Below are positions 33,476 through 44,199 of a DNA stretch of 64,000 bases, piece after piece. Location of the stretch: NCBI GenBank assembly GCA_036583965.1, contig JAZBQD010000030.1, forward strand, positions 110,744,162 through 110,808,161. Reading direction: 5' to 3'. Positions within the stretch are counted from its first letter, which is position 1. The number at the start of each line of letters is the position of its first letter. Both the position numbers and the translations under genes were made by a program. The notes under the pieces are model-generated. The model worked only from the letters and a program-made list of their open reading frames with translations, searched no databases and was not told where the DNA came from. This stretch comes from Prunella strophiata (lineage: Eukaryota; Chordata; Aves; Passeriformes; Prunellidae).

Positions 33476-36400
33476 TGTGTCTAATGCAGTGGTTTTGGAA
33501 CCTTCAGAGCTGAATCTCTCCAAGGTTTGTCAGCCATCACAATCCTCACTTGTTCACCATTCCTGTATTATTTAGGGTGCATCCCACTCCCTTATTCAAC
33601 AGCCACTCTCCCATTGATTCCAGGAGAACTAACAGCAGTCTGTTAGACTCTGCAAGGCTCTGAGTGAATTTAAATCCTCCTGAGTAGGTGGATGAGCCCT
33701 GAGCCAAAAGAAGAAAGCTTTACATAGAAAAGTCCAGACTAAAATAGAGCTGGAAGCTGACACTGAAGTTTGATGGAGGCAGCTTCTTCACCAAAGAAGT
33801 GTGAACTTCAGATGCTGTGTGAACTGACATAATAAAGCAGATGGCAAAATACTCCTGGGAGATACTATATTGTGAAATAATACCCCATAGTTATGGATAA
33901 ACAAATGTGAAGGTTCTGTAAACTTACTGGAGCATACAATGCCTTTTAAGTCAGAACAGCCAGTACTTTGTGCTAAACAAAACTCAGTTCTTTTGAAACA
34001 GGAATCAGAATCTGCAAAATAAATGTAAAAATCAAGATAAGTCACTTCTGTGCATGCATTATTAATGCTAATAAGAAAATTATGGAATAGGTGAAATTCT
34101 TTAATTATGGCCAAGGTGTCACCTAAGCAGCAGTTCCTTTGGCCCAGTGAGAACTTGGAATTGCAAATTATAACATTAGAGCATATCAAAAGAGAGGCAG
34201 GTGGTGGGTGGGTAGGTGGTATTTGAGAACTCACTGAAATAGCATTGAGAACTCTGATTTCTTATGAGAGCTAAAGATATAGGTTGTGCTATTACGTCCT
34301 GGTACAACTCAGGTAAGCTAGATTGAGTTTTCAGAAGTGAAAGTCACCTGCAATTTATTTTGGAAAAAGATATGCATCATGGAGTCTCAAAACCTCAGTA
34401 TGATTGTCTGGACTTGCTAATCTGAATTATTTATGAAGGGTCAAAAGTCCTGAAGCCATTAAAGGCTGGTGTAGCAGGTTTTATGTGGTTAGCTCATTGG
34501 ATTATATCTCCAGTTCTCATAGAATTGAACATAATCTTTAATTTCACATGAAATATGGATGACTTGGTCTTTATTGCTCTTTTTGATTAGCTTACAAACA
34601 ATTTTCTGGTAGGGCAGATGGCTCCAGATTTCAAAAGGAAACAATTTTTTATTTTTCTTGAACAGAGAAAGTAATAAATGAAAGCCAGTGGATTGAAGAA
34701 TTGAAAGATTTCAATGGAAATAATGATGAGAATTCCTTGGTTTTGTGGTCCTAAAGACTAAGAGAGAGGGTAAGTCCATCAGAAGGAACCCCACAGTCCA
34801 CTGCCAAAATAATTGCCCTAGAAAGGTTTTGAGAATAATCAGACAATCCACTAGAGAACTCAGGAAAGGATTGCAACAAGGACATTTATGTTTTAGAGGT
34901 CAAGAAATGCTGGAAGAAAGTACCAATTGCCAAAAGTCAAGTTAGATCTTTCAAGTTATATAAAAAGAAATTGTGAGCACTTTCTCAGCCACTGGGAAAG
35001 AATGATAAAGTGCAGCACAGTTTTATCAAATGTGGATCTTGCCAAAATAACCCAGTGGCTTCCTTTGACAGGCTGACTTTTAGATCTCTTGCAGTGATGG
35101 AGAAGCAATAGTATACAGTGCCAAGTGGTAATTTATTTAGTGGAAAAAGTTTTGTCTGAAGGAATTGGGTAAGGGGGAGTTTTAAAAGGAGAAACCCTGA
35201 TTTAGAGGGATATTATGTGTCATGTTCCTTCAGAATCAGTTTTAGTACAGAGACATAATTAAACTCTTTGCCTTGATGTCTGTAACCTAGGATTAAATTA
35301 AGAAGGTAACAGTGACAATCAAGGACTGCCTGCATTCACAAGAGCATGTAGAACCTAAACTTCACACTACCAGAATATTTTCTGGTAAATTTACAACCAA
35401 AATACCCTGACTTCTGTACAGAATTATCTGGCTCAACAATACAGCGTGATCAGAAATTTTACAGAGCAAGCTCTTACTCTTGCAAACTCCTGTTAAATTC
35501 AAGCAGTCCCATCCAAATAAGGGGATGAGTCAAATAAATAAAAAACTTGCAGGAATAGGAGTGTGTGAGATCAAATCCAGATCATATGGCAACAAGATAC
35601 TGTGAGTTATATTAATTAAAAGGAAGTGCCAGGGTGATGGAGGAGGTACCTGTTCTGACAGTGACTGAAGCAGGATTGTTCTCAGCACAAGATGACACTG
35701 CCACAGAAATGGTGTACACGTGGCCAGGGAGCAGGTTTTTAAACACAGCTTTTGTCTCATTTGTAGTTTTTGTATGGATCTTCTTTCCATCCTTGACAGA
35801 GATGTTGTAGAGGCTGCCTTGGCTGCTGCTGGTCCAGCTGAGCTGTATTTCTTCTCCAGTCACGTTCTGAACTTTGATGGACACTGTCACTGCAAAGTGT
35901 GAAAGTTTAATACAGCTGAGACCAGCTCAATTCACTTCTGCAATTCTACACATTTATTATTGAAGAAAAAATACAGAAATATTGAAATAAAATAATGAAA
36001 CCAATATAAGCTCTTATGTGGTATTTTGGAGCTGATTTGAGTTTTCCACCTCATTCTCCCAAAAGAGCAGAAGTGAACCATTTGCTCTATAGACATAAAT
36101 TAATGTACTTTGTTTAATGGCTCCAAAATACAAATGGACATTCTGCTTGCTCCTAGCCTTTGCAACTGCAGGCAAAGTGTGGTAAATGGTCAGAATTGTA
36201 CAAGGTTGCTTTAAAATATTAGAGAACTGATGAGGCTGGTTGAGGAAGACATGAGCATTCTGAAGTGGACTGGTATTTGACTCATCCTGATATCATCAGG
36301 AGGATGGATTTTTAAAATACCACCAGGAAAACCTAAGGTCAGAGCAGTAGAGAGGCATTTATTAAATGTGCTTCATAATAGGGTTAAGAAAACTCATCTA

Positions 36401-39400
36401 TCACAGTGGTTTCTGCCTGCAAGCAGGCACCCAGTGAGCATTTACTGGGTCCAGGAGAGCTTTACCAAGGTGCAGAAACTGCCTTGATTGATATTTGCAT
36501 AATTATTGCAATTATTATTGCATTTTCAGTGATTTTATCAGGCTTCCCTTTCTGAAATTATATCCAGGGATTTTACCTCACAGCTGATATAACCAATGAA
36601 CAGGAATATTGTGTGTAATAGGATAATTTTTATTCTAGTATTCAGTATCAAATATTTACTTACTGCAAGGTGCTGACGTAAATGTGGTAGTGGACACGGA
36701 ATTAGATGTAGATCCTGTAAATCCAGTTGTATTGGTTTTTGGAGGGACTGGAGTTGTGTGTTCTGTGAAATAGAAATTTGGAGGCAGTGAGTAGAATTTA
36801 TCTTGAAGTTAACCAAGTTTATGCTTCTTATTTTCACAAACAACTTTCAAAACACAAGCCCAGAGCACGTGCTTCTATTGCTTGCTTAAATATTTAACTG
36901 TGGTACCACATAAAATCCAATCCCTCCAAGGCCAGTGTACACAACTATAGTAAGATACAAGAAGGGTCAGGGTCAGAAAAGACATTCTATGCAATTATTT
37001 TAAGGTTTGGGTTAGGTTTTTAATTTATATAAAGCAGTTACCTGAAGGTAGATCCTGGTGACAAACTCTCCCTGGAACTTGGGGACTTGTATCAGTGAAT
37101 CCTTTGTTGCATTGACAGGAATAAGTGGCTCCTTCAGCAGTGCAGGCAGCATTTTGGTCACAGTCATTTAAACCTGGCTTACAGCTATTCCTTGCTACAG
37201 TGGAGTTAAACAAAACAGAAGAACAAAGATTTAAGTCAGTATTGGAAAAAGAGATAAATCAAGTACCATTTGCCTTTCCACACCCAAATCCCATTTCACC
37301 AGATGTTGCCATCAGTGAAAAACAAACACTACTGCTTAAATTCACAGTGATGAACAAATTCATACCTACTACAAAAGTCTCTTGAGGATCAACCTTAAAT
37401 ACTGTGCTTCTTTCAAGGGCCTCTGTAAAAGCATCTGAAATCTCTGATTTTGTTATATTTTGTCCAACATCCAACACAATATTAAAGATCACAATCACAC
37501 TGCCTGCCTCGATGCTATTAATTACAATACGTATTTTTGTTCCATTTTTTAATTCTTGTATCTTCTGTGGCAGATTTTTTGTTATCTGCAAGGTAAAAGG
37601 TTTAAGTTAGTATCTGTTTTTCTTCTTTAACATATAGCAATATGCCATAATTCAGTTAAAAGCAGCTCTCATAGCAGGAGACTATATCTATAACTTCCAG
37701 ACAGAATTTCATTTAAATCAGGGCCTCGGAGGACAATACAAATGAAAAATTACTTCTGTTTCATTTCTAACCATCACATAATCTTTTCCACCCACATTTA
37801 AGATATTCATACACAGATCCTCATGATTATTTACATTAGGGAAAACTCAGCAGAAAAAAAAAAAAATAGTTTAGGATTCCTAAGCAAAATACCTCCATAA
37901 TGAACTTCTTTTCAAACTCCTTAAATTCTGTACTTGATTTATTCTGATATTCAGGCTTGAAAACTTCACTGATAATCCTAGTGGTTCCACTGTAGACTTC
38001 AGCAGCTGTGGACATATGAAAGAATAACCAGACAAAATGAAGTTATTGTTTAAAAATGGTTTCTCAGCTAAGTAAGGCTTGGAAGTTAAGGTGCATGGAG
38101 CTGGGAGAGACTAGAACATTGAACCACTGTGGTTCTAGCTCAGTGAAGTTTTGGATTTGGCAGGTGAGGCTCTGTGGCCTCTCTGAGGCCCTGTGAAAAA
38201 AAAATGCAGTCTGACTTCAAATTTCTGAAAGTTTGGCCTCTTTTTGCCTATTCATTTCAATATGTAGCTTATTCATGTCCAGGTAGGTGCTCAGTGTAAA
38301 AGGGCTTCATGTTCAGGCCATGAATGTGTGAAAAAGAAAAAATTCCAGAGGGAATACCTGTCTGAACTGTCAAGGAGGTACTGACATTCTTAGAGCAAGT
38401 TGAAACATCCACGGATATTTGGTACTGACGAGCAGGAAGCAGATTTTCAAACGCAGTGCTTGTTTCATTTAGGATTCTCTCCTGCACCTCTCCCGATTTT
38501 CCCAGCAGCCGCACCGTGTAAGGACTGTCTCCTGTGCCACCTTGAGGTTTCCAGCTGAACTGTATCGTTCTGCTGGTCACGTTCTGCAGCTGGATGGACA
38601 AAGTGATGGGAGCTGAAAAGCAAAAAGGAAATTCGTGTGAAACACGTAGTTACAGTCTGTGTGTCTCTAAGGAACAAAGTATTAATGGGAAACTGACAGC
38701 CTAGGGAAATGTTGAAGTCTCTGCAACGTTTTTATAAAGGTATGAAACACAGAATTGTATCACAAAATCACATAATGGATTGGAAGGGACCTTAAAAATC
38801 ATCTAGTTCTAACCCCCTGCCATGGGCAGGGACACCTTCCACTCTCCCAGGTTGCTCCAAGCCCTGTCCAACCTGGCCTTGAATACCTCCAGGAATGGGG
38901 CACCCACAGCTTCTCTGGGCAGCCTGTGCCAGGGCCTCCCCACCCTCACAGGGAAGAATTTCTTCCTATTATTTACTCTAGCCCTGCCCTATTTCAGTTA
39001 AAAGCTGTTTGTCCTGTCACTACGTGCCCCTGCACAAAGTCCCTCCTGTAGGTCCCCTCTAGGTACTGGGAGGGGTTCTAAGGTCTCCCCAGAGCCTTCT
39101 CCAGGCTGAACAACACCAACTCTTTCAGCCTGTCTCCATTGCAGAGGTGCCCCAGCCCTCTGAGCATCTTTGTGACCTCCTCTGGACCTCCTCCAGCAGC
39201 TCCATGTCTTTCTCATGTTGGGGACCCCAGGGCTGGAGGCAGCTCTGCAGGTGAGGTCTCCCCTGGGCAGGGCAGAGGGGCAGAATTCCCCTCTCCCCTG
39301 CTGCCCACGGTGCTTTGGATGCAGCCCAGGACACTTTTGGCTTTTTGGGCTGTGGGGGACACGTGGTTAAGCCATGCCAAGCTTTGCATCCACCAGCAAA

Positions 39401-42400
39401 CACTCCCAAGTCTTTCTCCTGAGCTGCTCTCAGTTCCTTCATGTCCTGTTTGTGCCCCACGTGCAGGACCTTGCACTTGGCCTCACTGGCCTCCATGAGG
39501 TTCACAGGGAGCCACCTCTGGAGCCTGCCCAGGTCCCTCTGGATGCCATCCCCTCCCTCCACAGCGTCAACTGCACCACACAGTGTGGTGTCACCAGCAA
39601 ATTTGCTGAGGGTGCCCTCAATCCCACTGTCAGTGTCACCCACAAAGACATTGAATGGTGCCAGTCCCAGGAGTGACCCCTGAGGAGCCACTGGGCTGTC
39701 CTTGGCCATTGAGCCATTGCCAAAGACCAATTTGTACCTAACTCTGTGTGTGCATTTCTCCCACTGCACTCCATGAACACTGTGACTCCAGATCAGGGAT
39801 GGATTAACCCCTTGCACTAATAGACCTTGAAGAATTATTATATGCTCTAAAAATGGAAGTCATGCTGCCTTTGTTTTTGGGTGCAGAGTACAAAATGGTT
39901 GCATTCTCTTCTTTTCCATATTTGCTTTACTTTTTTATCCATTGAAAAATTATGAAAGGTTCATTACTGAATATTCTTTGAATATGGACAGATAGTCCTT
40001 TGGCAAAAAATTAAAGATACACTAGAAAGGAATTAGTATTGAAACAAATGAGAATCAAGTTAGCAAAAAAAATCCAACTGGATTCTCCCAGTGAAGGAAC
40101 TGCCTCTAGTATTCCATATAAGGAAATTTCAAGACCAAAATCAACAAAACCAATAAAAACCAATAAAAACCAACAGAAACCAATAGAAACCAATAAAACC
40201 CAATAAAAGTTCCTATTGATATAACGTGGCCTATGCAGCATAACTACAAAGAATTTTATCCCTGTGGCACTGCCTAACACAGGGTGTGTCATTTCAAAAT
40301 CAACTCCAGACAGGAACTGCAGCTTTTCAGAAAATAAATAGATGCAGGGATTCATATTCCTAGATTCAATTCCCAACTTAAAAAAGACATTGTAAAAAGC
40401 TCAAATTCCAACCAAAAATAACAGTAATGAAAGAAAACTATACTCAATTCCTCCAAAAGTAGAGCAAAATAAATTTAGTGTCATGTGTTAAAATACTCAC
40501 AGCAAGTCCTAGTAAAAGAAGGATTAACAGATGTTGATGTACTGAGGTTTGTCGTGGATGGGGTTGCCAAGGATGTGGAATGGGAGGTGTTGGCAGTGGG
40601 CTCAGCTGTTCTGATCCCCTGGTTCTTGGTGGAACTTCTCTCTTCTCCAGGAGGAGTTGTGGCACTGCTGCCCACAGAGTCCGTGGCTGTGGAGGGTGAG
40701 GAGCTCCCCGTGGAGGATGGAGTGGCTGTCACCTCCATTGTGGGCTGTCCCTGTGGGAGGGCTGTGGAGGTGAGTTGAGGTGCTGGTGTCTCCGTGCTGC
40801 TGCCTGGTGTGGATGAATGGCTGGATGCAGTGGTTTCTGAGGCAGGAGAGGGGATGGAGGCAGAAGGCACTGGGTTGGTGCTGGCTGTGCTGGCAGCTGG
40901 GCTGGGTGTCACAGTGTCTGACCCCACGCCTGTAACACCAGCAGAGGGGAGCAGGAGGGTCGTGGGTGGGTGGGATGTGGTGGCCAAGGATGCCTCGGTG
41001 GTGCTGCTGGTGCTGCTGTGCTGTGGGCTGGGAGGCACAGCTGAGGAGCCCCCAGGAGAGGAAGAGGAGGAAGAGGAGTGGCTCCTTGTGGCTGAGCTGA
41101 GGGAGGAAGCAGTGCCACTCTCTGGGGCAGTGGTGGTGTCAGTTCCTGCTGTTGGGAGTGCTGGGCTCGCTGCACCACTCCCAGACGTCCCCAGTGAGCC
41201 CCTTTCTGACATTATTGTTGTGGCTGTGGTGTCCATCCTCCCTTCTCCACCCACCATCCTCATGGTGGACACCAGGGATGTGGCTGGGAGGGAATGGGAG
41301 GTCTCAGCTGTTGTTCTGTCCCCCTGCTTCGTGGTGGGACTCCCCCCTTCTCCAGGAGGAGTCGTGGCACTGCTGCCCACAGAGGCCGTGGCTGTGGAAG
41401 GCGAGGGGCTCCCTGTGGAGGATGAAGTGGCTGTCACCTCCATTGTGGGCTGTCCCTGTGGGAGGGCTGTGGAGGCCAGCTGAGGTGTTGATGTCTGTGT
41501 GCTGCTGCCCACAGGGGGTGAAGGCCTGGCCTCGATGGCACCTGAGGCAGGAGAGGGGCTGGAGGTGGAAGCCACAGGCCTGGGGGTGGCTGGGCCCGGT
41601 GTCATGGCCTCTGCCGGCCCTGCAGGGAGCGGAGCAACGCCAGCAGGGGAGGAGGGAGAGGAGGACACCGGGGCTGTGGGTGGGTGGGATGTGGTGGCCA
41701 AGAGCACCCCCATGGTGCTGATGGTGCTGCTGTGCTGTGGGCTGGGAGGCAGAGCTGAGGAGCCCCCAGGAGAGGACGAGGAGGAGGAGGAGGAGGAGTG
41801 GCTCCCTGTGGCTGAGCTGAGACGTGGGGAGGAAGCAGTGCCACTCTCTGTGCCCGTGCTGGGGGCAGTGATGGTGCCAGCTGGGAATGCTGGGCTCTCA
41901 GCAGGCATCCCCAATGAGCCCCCTTCCTGCATTGTTGTTGTGGGTGTAGTGTTCATCCTCCCTTCTGCACCCACCATCCTCATGGTGGAGGGGGACAGCG
42001 AGGTCGTGCCCAGGAGGGAATGGGTTTGGGGGTCAGGCTCTGCCACGGAGCCATCTGAGCTGTTTGCAGCTGGGCCAGTTCTGTTGCTGCTGTTTGTGCT
42101 CCTCGAGACATTTAGGTGGCTCTCAGTGGTGGCAGTGGCTGTGTCTCTTCCCTCTAATGCCATTAGGGTACCTGTGAGAATTTCAGAAATGTGGATTATG
42201 GATTGCTGCCCTGTAATTCTGTCAAGTACTTTAATAGTCTACCAAGTGTAACTGTGTTCTTGTGGGAAAAATTCACTTAACAGTTCTCAGTCTTCATTCT
42301 TATTCCTTTCTTCCTCATTTCCACTTTAATATTCTTTGCCATTCCTCAACTACCATGAAATCTCTGTTACTTCCTTTTCCACTTGCATAAATTTGAGGAG

Positions 42401-44104
42401 ATCTTACCAATTTCCTGTTAATACTTTTTTCTATATAAATGTAGAGATTTATATTACATTTATATTCCTAGTCTACATTTTTTTTCAATTTTCTATTTAC
42501 TTTTCTTCTCATAAATATTATTTTATTTACAGTAAGGAAAGGGTTTAGTGGTGGACTAATCAGTGTTAGGTTTAAAGCTGGACTCAATCCTAAAGGTCTT
42601 TTCCATCCTAAATGATTCTATGATCCTTTGATTGCTCTAAAGTAAAATTCCTAGAGAATTAACAGGAAAATTAAAAAATAGCAGAATGAATTTTGCAGCA
42701 CAATTTTCTCCTTACCTGTTTGGGCATATTTTATTGCTTCAATTTCTTTACTTTGCAAGGTATTTATTTCTTTCCTAATTACTTTTTGTCAGGCAGGAGA
42801 GAGCAATTTTTCTGAGGATATCTTTCTGTTGATGTCAATTAAATGTTGATGTCGTTAAATCATATTAATCCTGGGTGTAAATTCATTGCCTTCCTGTGTT
42901 TACCTCTATTTCTAATTACAAATAAATTGTAACTCCTGTAGCTCCCAAGTGTGAAGGTGACAGAATTTCTAACACTCCCAAAGTTTCTTTAAAAGGAAAA
43001 TCAAACCCTTTTTCCATTGTGATTAAATAGTCAGGCTAATTTGGGCTTATTTAATTTACTTGATCTGGTAATTCAACTTTGATTTTGAAGAGTTGTTCCT
43101 GTTAAAAACCCAGACATATCCATCTGCCTTGTTGCAATTTTACTCCTTAGCAACATTTAATTATTATCCTGGATCTTTGGGTTTGACTGAATGAAATTTA
43201 GAGGATTCTCAGACAGGCTGGGAGGGAATGGGAGCAGCTCTATTAAATTCTTAAGGACCACATTAATTAACTGACTCTATTCACCTGTAAAATCAAGGTG
43301 ATGTTTTCATATCATTTTAATGTCAACATAGAAACTTGTAATGTAACAATATATTTCAAAATTCTTCTTACAGACTGATATCTTTTTTACACCCAAATAC
43401 AGTTTGAATTGTAAGATCCTGTGCTGGTATCGCCCAGTTTTTTAACAGCAGGTATTGATCAGTCAAGAAACTTGTGTTCATCTGCACTGAACAACATGAA
43501 ACCAGACATTAAGGATAAAATAATGGAGCCCTCTGAATTTCTAGATTTTTAAAAAAATCTCTTGCAGTGCAGTGAGAATAATACAACCTAATCCATGCTT
43601 TTTAAGTGTCTTTTCCTAAAGAGTCTTTCAGAGGAGAAAAATTGGTAAAATGCATCATTCATAACTAAGCTTAGGGGTTCTGTAAGCTATGGGGTAAAAG
43701 AAGTCATAAAATCTGGTGAGACACTGCATGTTTGATCTTTTAGATGAGTTTTCTGAATACTTTGCTCTCATTGTTTTGCCTACTTACAGCTTTATATCCC
43801 TACTAAAATATCTGCTGAAATCCAATGCATTCAAGCTAAACAAAAAAACCAAACCAAACCAAACCAAACCAAAACCAAAAAACACAACAAAAAACCCACC
43901 AAAAACCAGAACACCACAACCCTGTCAATATTGCATGTTTTCTGATTTATATTTATTTTAGCAGCCCCCCTTCCCTGATCATCATTTAGAATGTTTCTCA
44001 ATGACATCCTCTAAATGCATAGTGACAATAAATAATCAAATTAATTTTTACTTACAGAGGAGAACAGAGAGGATGAAGTGCCAGAGGTAATTCTGAGTGC
44101 CCAT
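27946..44104 (-). CDS. Transmembrane mucin with FN3, SEA and EGF domains (13 exons)
   Basis: I assembled this gene by hand. Thirteen exons have GT-AG borders and agreeing phases, nearly all phase 1, as in shuffled extracellular domains. Exon 10 is one base too long, which breaks the frame. Apart from that the product is about 1,142 residues: signal peptide (1 to about 22), Ser/Thr/Pro mucin region (23-573), FN3 (574-658), SEA (659-769), EGF-like (770-820), Ser/Thr linker (821-853), FN3 (854-933), Cys-rich piece (934-961), SEA (962-1063), membrane helix (1079-1105), RRR stop-transfer and a tail of about 35 residues. It would be a cell-surface, heavily O-glycosylated protein, probably epithelial. 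The domain order FN3-SEA-EGF-FN3-SEA recalls UMODL1, but EMI/WAP and ZP are missing. A membrane mucin unrelated to UMODL1 by descent is the alternative. No symbol is given because orthology cannot be shown here. Confidence 0.8.
29616..29655. repeat. (TA)n microsatellite
   Basis: Two TA-repeat runs around aaatta, in the last intron of the mucin-like gene. Confidence 0.9.
30161..30298 (-). CDS. Exon 12: transmembrane segment
   Basis: Acceptor aaatttccag, donor GTAAAT, 138 bp, phase 1 to 1. It encodes a short Ser-rich stalk (LSLQSSTDNSSSWR), a 27-residue hydrophobic helix starting VAVIVLGVLLG and ending LFYIYV, and the stop-transfer RRRS. The orientation is type I, with the mucin part outside the cell. 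Confidence 0.85.
30807..30999 (-). CDS. Exon 11: second SEA domain, C-terminal half
   Basis: Acceptor accttgcacag, donor GTAAGT, 193 bp, phase 0 to 1. It encodes VVEAMHAELGN, ILVLGFRPGSVITDFLFLL and the last helix VDDIQTHLSNVL. RPGSVIT is close to the FRPGSVVV cleavage motif of MUC1. An alternative acceptor 39 bases upstream (ctctgcctcag) is in the same phase and would add 13 residues; the shorter form gives the usual SEA length. Confidence 0.8.
33062..33175 (-). CDS. Exon 10: second SEA domain, N-terminal half (frameshifted)
   Basis: Acceptor tttttttccag, donor GTAAGT. The length is 114 bp, whereas 113 are needed to join exon 9 (phase 1) to exon 11 (phase 0); the homologous exon 4 has exactly 113. 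From the acceptor the frame reads NQAFACRVWLKNQTFNN and on to GYIADV, then a TGA at 33078-33076. The last codons of the exon continue the SEA pattern one frame over as MSESFKTD. A one-base insertion near 33079-33090 is the simplest explanation. A weak alternative donor (GTCTGA, gt at 33081-33080) would restore phase but drop the end of the helix. Confidence 0.6.
33290..33474. repeat. Compound microsatellite (AAAAT)n-(GAT)n-(AAT)n
   Basis: AAAAT repeats at 33295-33350 are followed by GATGAT at 33365-33410 and about 20 AAT units to 33474. It lies in the intron between exons 9 and 10. The Tyr/His-rich minus frame over it is an artefact. Confidence 0.95.
33928..34011 (-). CDS. Exon 9: small Cys-rich exon
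   Basis: Acceptor ttattttgcag, donor GTAAGT, 84 bp, phase 1 to 1. It encodes 28 residues with four cysteines (SCFKRTEFC, TGC, IVC). The spacing does not complete an EGF domain and I do not recognise the module. Good borders and phase support it as a real exon. Confidence 0.65.
35650..35889 (-). CDS. Exon 8: second fibronectin type III domain
   Basis: Acceptor cactttgcag, donor GTACCT, 240 bp, phase 1 to 1. It encodes 80 residues with the FN3 core NVTGEEIQLSWTSS, YNISVKDG and LLPGHVYTISVAVSSC. It is close to the first FN3 domain in sequence, including the NET motif and a late cysteine, so the two probably arose by duplication with their SEA partners. Confidence 0.85.
36664..36762 (-). CDS. 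Exon 7: Ser/Thr-rich linker
   Basis: Acceptor ctatttcacag, donor GTAAGT, 99 bp, phase 1 to 1. It encodes 33 residues beginning EHTTPVPPKTNTTGF, then Ser/Thr-rich, ending SAPC. It would be a short O-glycosylated spacer between the EGF and second FN3 domains. Confidence 0.75.
37042..37194 (-). CDS. Exon 6: EGF-like domain
   Basis: Acceptor ccactgtag, donor GTAACT, 153 bp, phase 1 to 1. It encodes 51 residues with six cysteines in EGF order (CKPGLNDC, AAC, YSCQC, RVC) and the EGF signature YSCQCNKGFTD. A DCDQN start and aromatic residue resemble calcium-binding EGF modules, but the usual Asp/Glu before the first cysteine is absent. Confidence 0.85.
37366..37585 (-). CDS. Exon 5: first SEA domain, C-terminal half
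   Basis: Acceptor ttaccttgcag, donor GTATGA, 220 bp, phase 0 to 1. It encodes the rest of the SEA fold: helix ITKNLPQKIQEL, strand KIRIVINS, then AGSVIVIFNIVLDV and the last helix SEISDAFTEAL. The sequence GSVIV matches the GSVVV site at which SEA domains of membrane mucins cleave themselves between Gly and Ser. Confidence 0.85.
37893..38005 (-). CDS. Exon 4: first SEA domain, N-terminal half
   Basis: Acceptor tatgtccacag, donor GTATTT, 113 bp, phase 1 to 0. It encodes 38 residues including STEFKEFEKKFIME, the first helix of a SEA domain. It joins exon 5 in phase. Confidence 0.8.
38358..38612 (-). CDS. Exon 3: first fibronectin type III domain
   Basis: Acceptor ttgcttttcag, donor GTATTC, 255 bp, phase 1 to 1. 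One exon encodes one whole FN3 domain of 85 residues. It has the expected core: hydrophobic strand with NVTSRTIQFSW (Trp of strand B), YTVRLL, and LLPARQYQISVDV (Leu and Tyr of strands E/F). Two Asn-x-Ser/Thr sites are visible (NVT, NET). Confidence 0.85.
38745..39838 (-). mobile_element. CR1 retrotransposon with reverse transcriptase remnant
   Basis: A 1.1-kb 5'-truncated CR1 lies in intron 2 of the mucin-like gene, on the same strand. The 3' end is at 38745 (ggattggaagggaccttaaa). The upper part encodes the end of the reverse transcriptase: VAPQGSLLGLAPFNVFV, TLSKFAGDTTL and KCKVLHVG. The catalytic FADD motif has become FAGD and the frame is damaged further on, so it is inactive. Confidence 0.9.
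40141..40208. repeat. Tandem repeat AAACCAATA
   Basis: About seven units of 9-11 bp (aaaccaataa variants) in intron 2. On the minus strand these read TTGGTTTTTATTGG. Confidence 0.85.
40501..42171 (-). CDS. Exon 2: mucin domain
   Basis: Acceptor ttctcacag before 42171, donor GTGAGT after 40501, 1,671 bp, phase 1 to 1. It encodes 557 residues dominated by Ser, Thr, Pro, Ala and Gly, with NVS, NSS and NRT N-glycosylation sites near the start. The exon is an internal duplication: STMRMVGAEGRMNTT starts at about 41989 and STMRMVGGEGRMDTT at about 41269, a 720-bp (240-residue) period. Both units share the motifs SPQHSST and STALPQGQPTMEVTAT. The opposite strand also carries long open frames (40794-41483 and 41499-42251), which are composition shadows. 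The only cysteines lie at the two borders. Confidence 0.85.
42560..42632 (+). mobile_element. CR1 3' tip
   Basis: A short fragment with aaagctggactcaatcctaa and aatgattctatgatcctttg, the plus-strand CR1 end, in intron 1. Confidence 0.75.
44056..44104 (-). CDS. Exon 1: signal peptide
   Basis: Starts at ATG 44104 in the context agcATGG and encodes MGTQNYLWHFILSVLL plus one base. It ends at a perfect GTAAGT donor (44055). With exon 2 it forms a hydrophobic leader continuing CTLMALEG. A cleavage site after ALEG or near it is plausible. This ATG was chosen because it alone gives a leader that joins exon 2 in phase. Confidence 0.75.
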
Positions 44105-44176
44105 GCTGAGTGTTCCCCTCCTTGCAGGGCTGGCCCTGTGTGTGAGAGTGGCATTTTGAATGGAACAGTTTGATAA

Positions 44177-44182
44177 TTTAAA
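44177..44182 (-). promoter_or_regulatory. TATA-like box of the mucin-like gene
   Basis: The minus strand reads TTTAAATTATC about 75 bases upstream of the start codon, which would put a start site near 44150. A reversed CCAAT motif (ATTGG on the minus strand, about 44251) lies further upstream in a short GC-rich patch. An upstream ATG at 44154 is in another frame and would be a short overlapping upstream frame if transcribed. Confidence 0.35.
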
Positions 44183-44199
44183 CAGGGGCGAGGCTGCAA

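Noticed and set aside
35612..38613. Receptor tyrosine phosphatase (PTPRJ/PTPRH type) from the FN3 domains
   Set aside because: The FN3 domains resemble those of such receptors, but SEA, EGF and mucin domains and a tail of about 35 residues without a phosphatase domain do not fit.
39125..39817. 230-codon minus frame as a host gene
   Set aside because: It is the decayed CR1 reverse transcriptase (FAGD in place of FADD), inside intron 2.
40485..42251. Long plus-strand frames opposite the mucin exon
   Set aside because: Shadow of the GC-rich, Ser/Thr/Pro-coding minus strand. The minus strand has signal peptide, splice phase and domain continuity.
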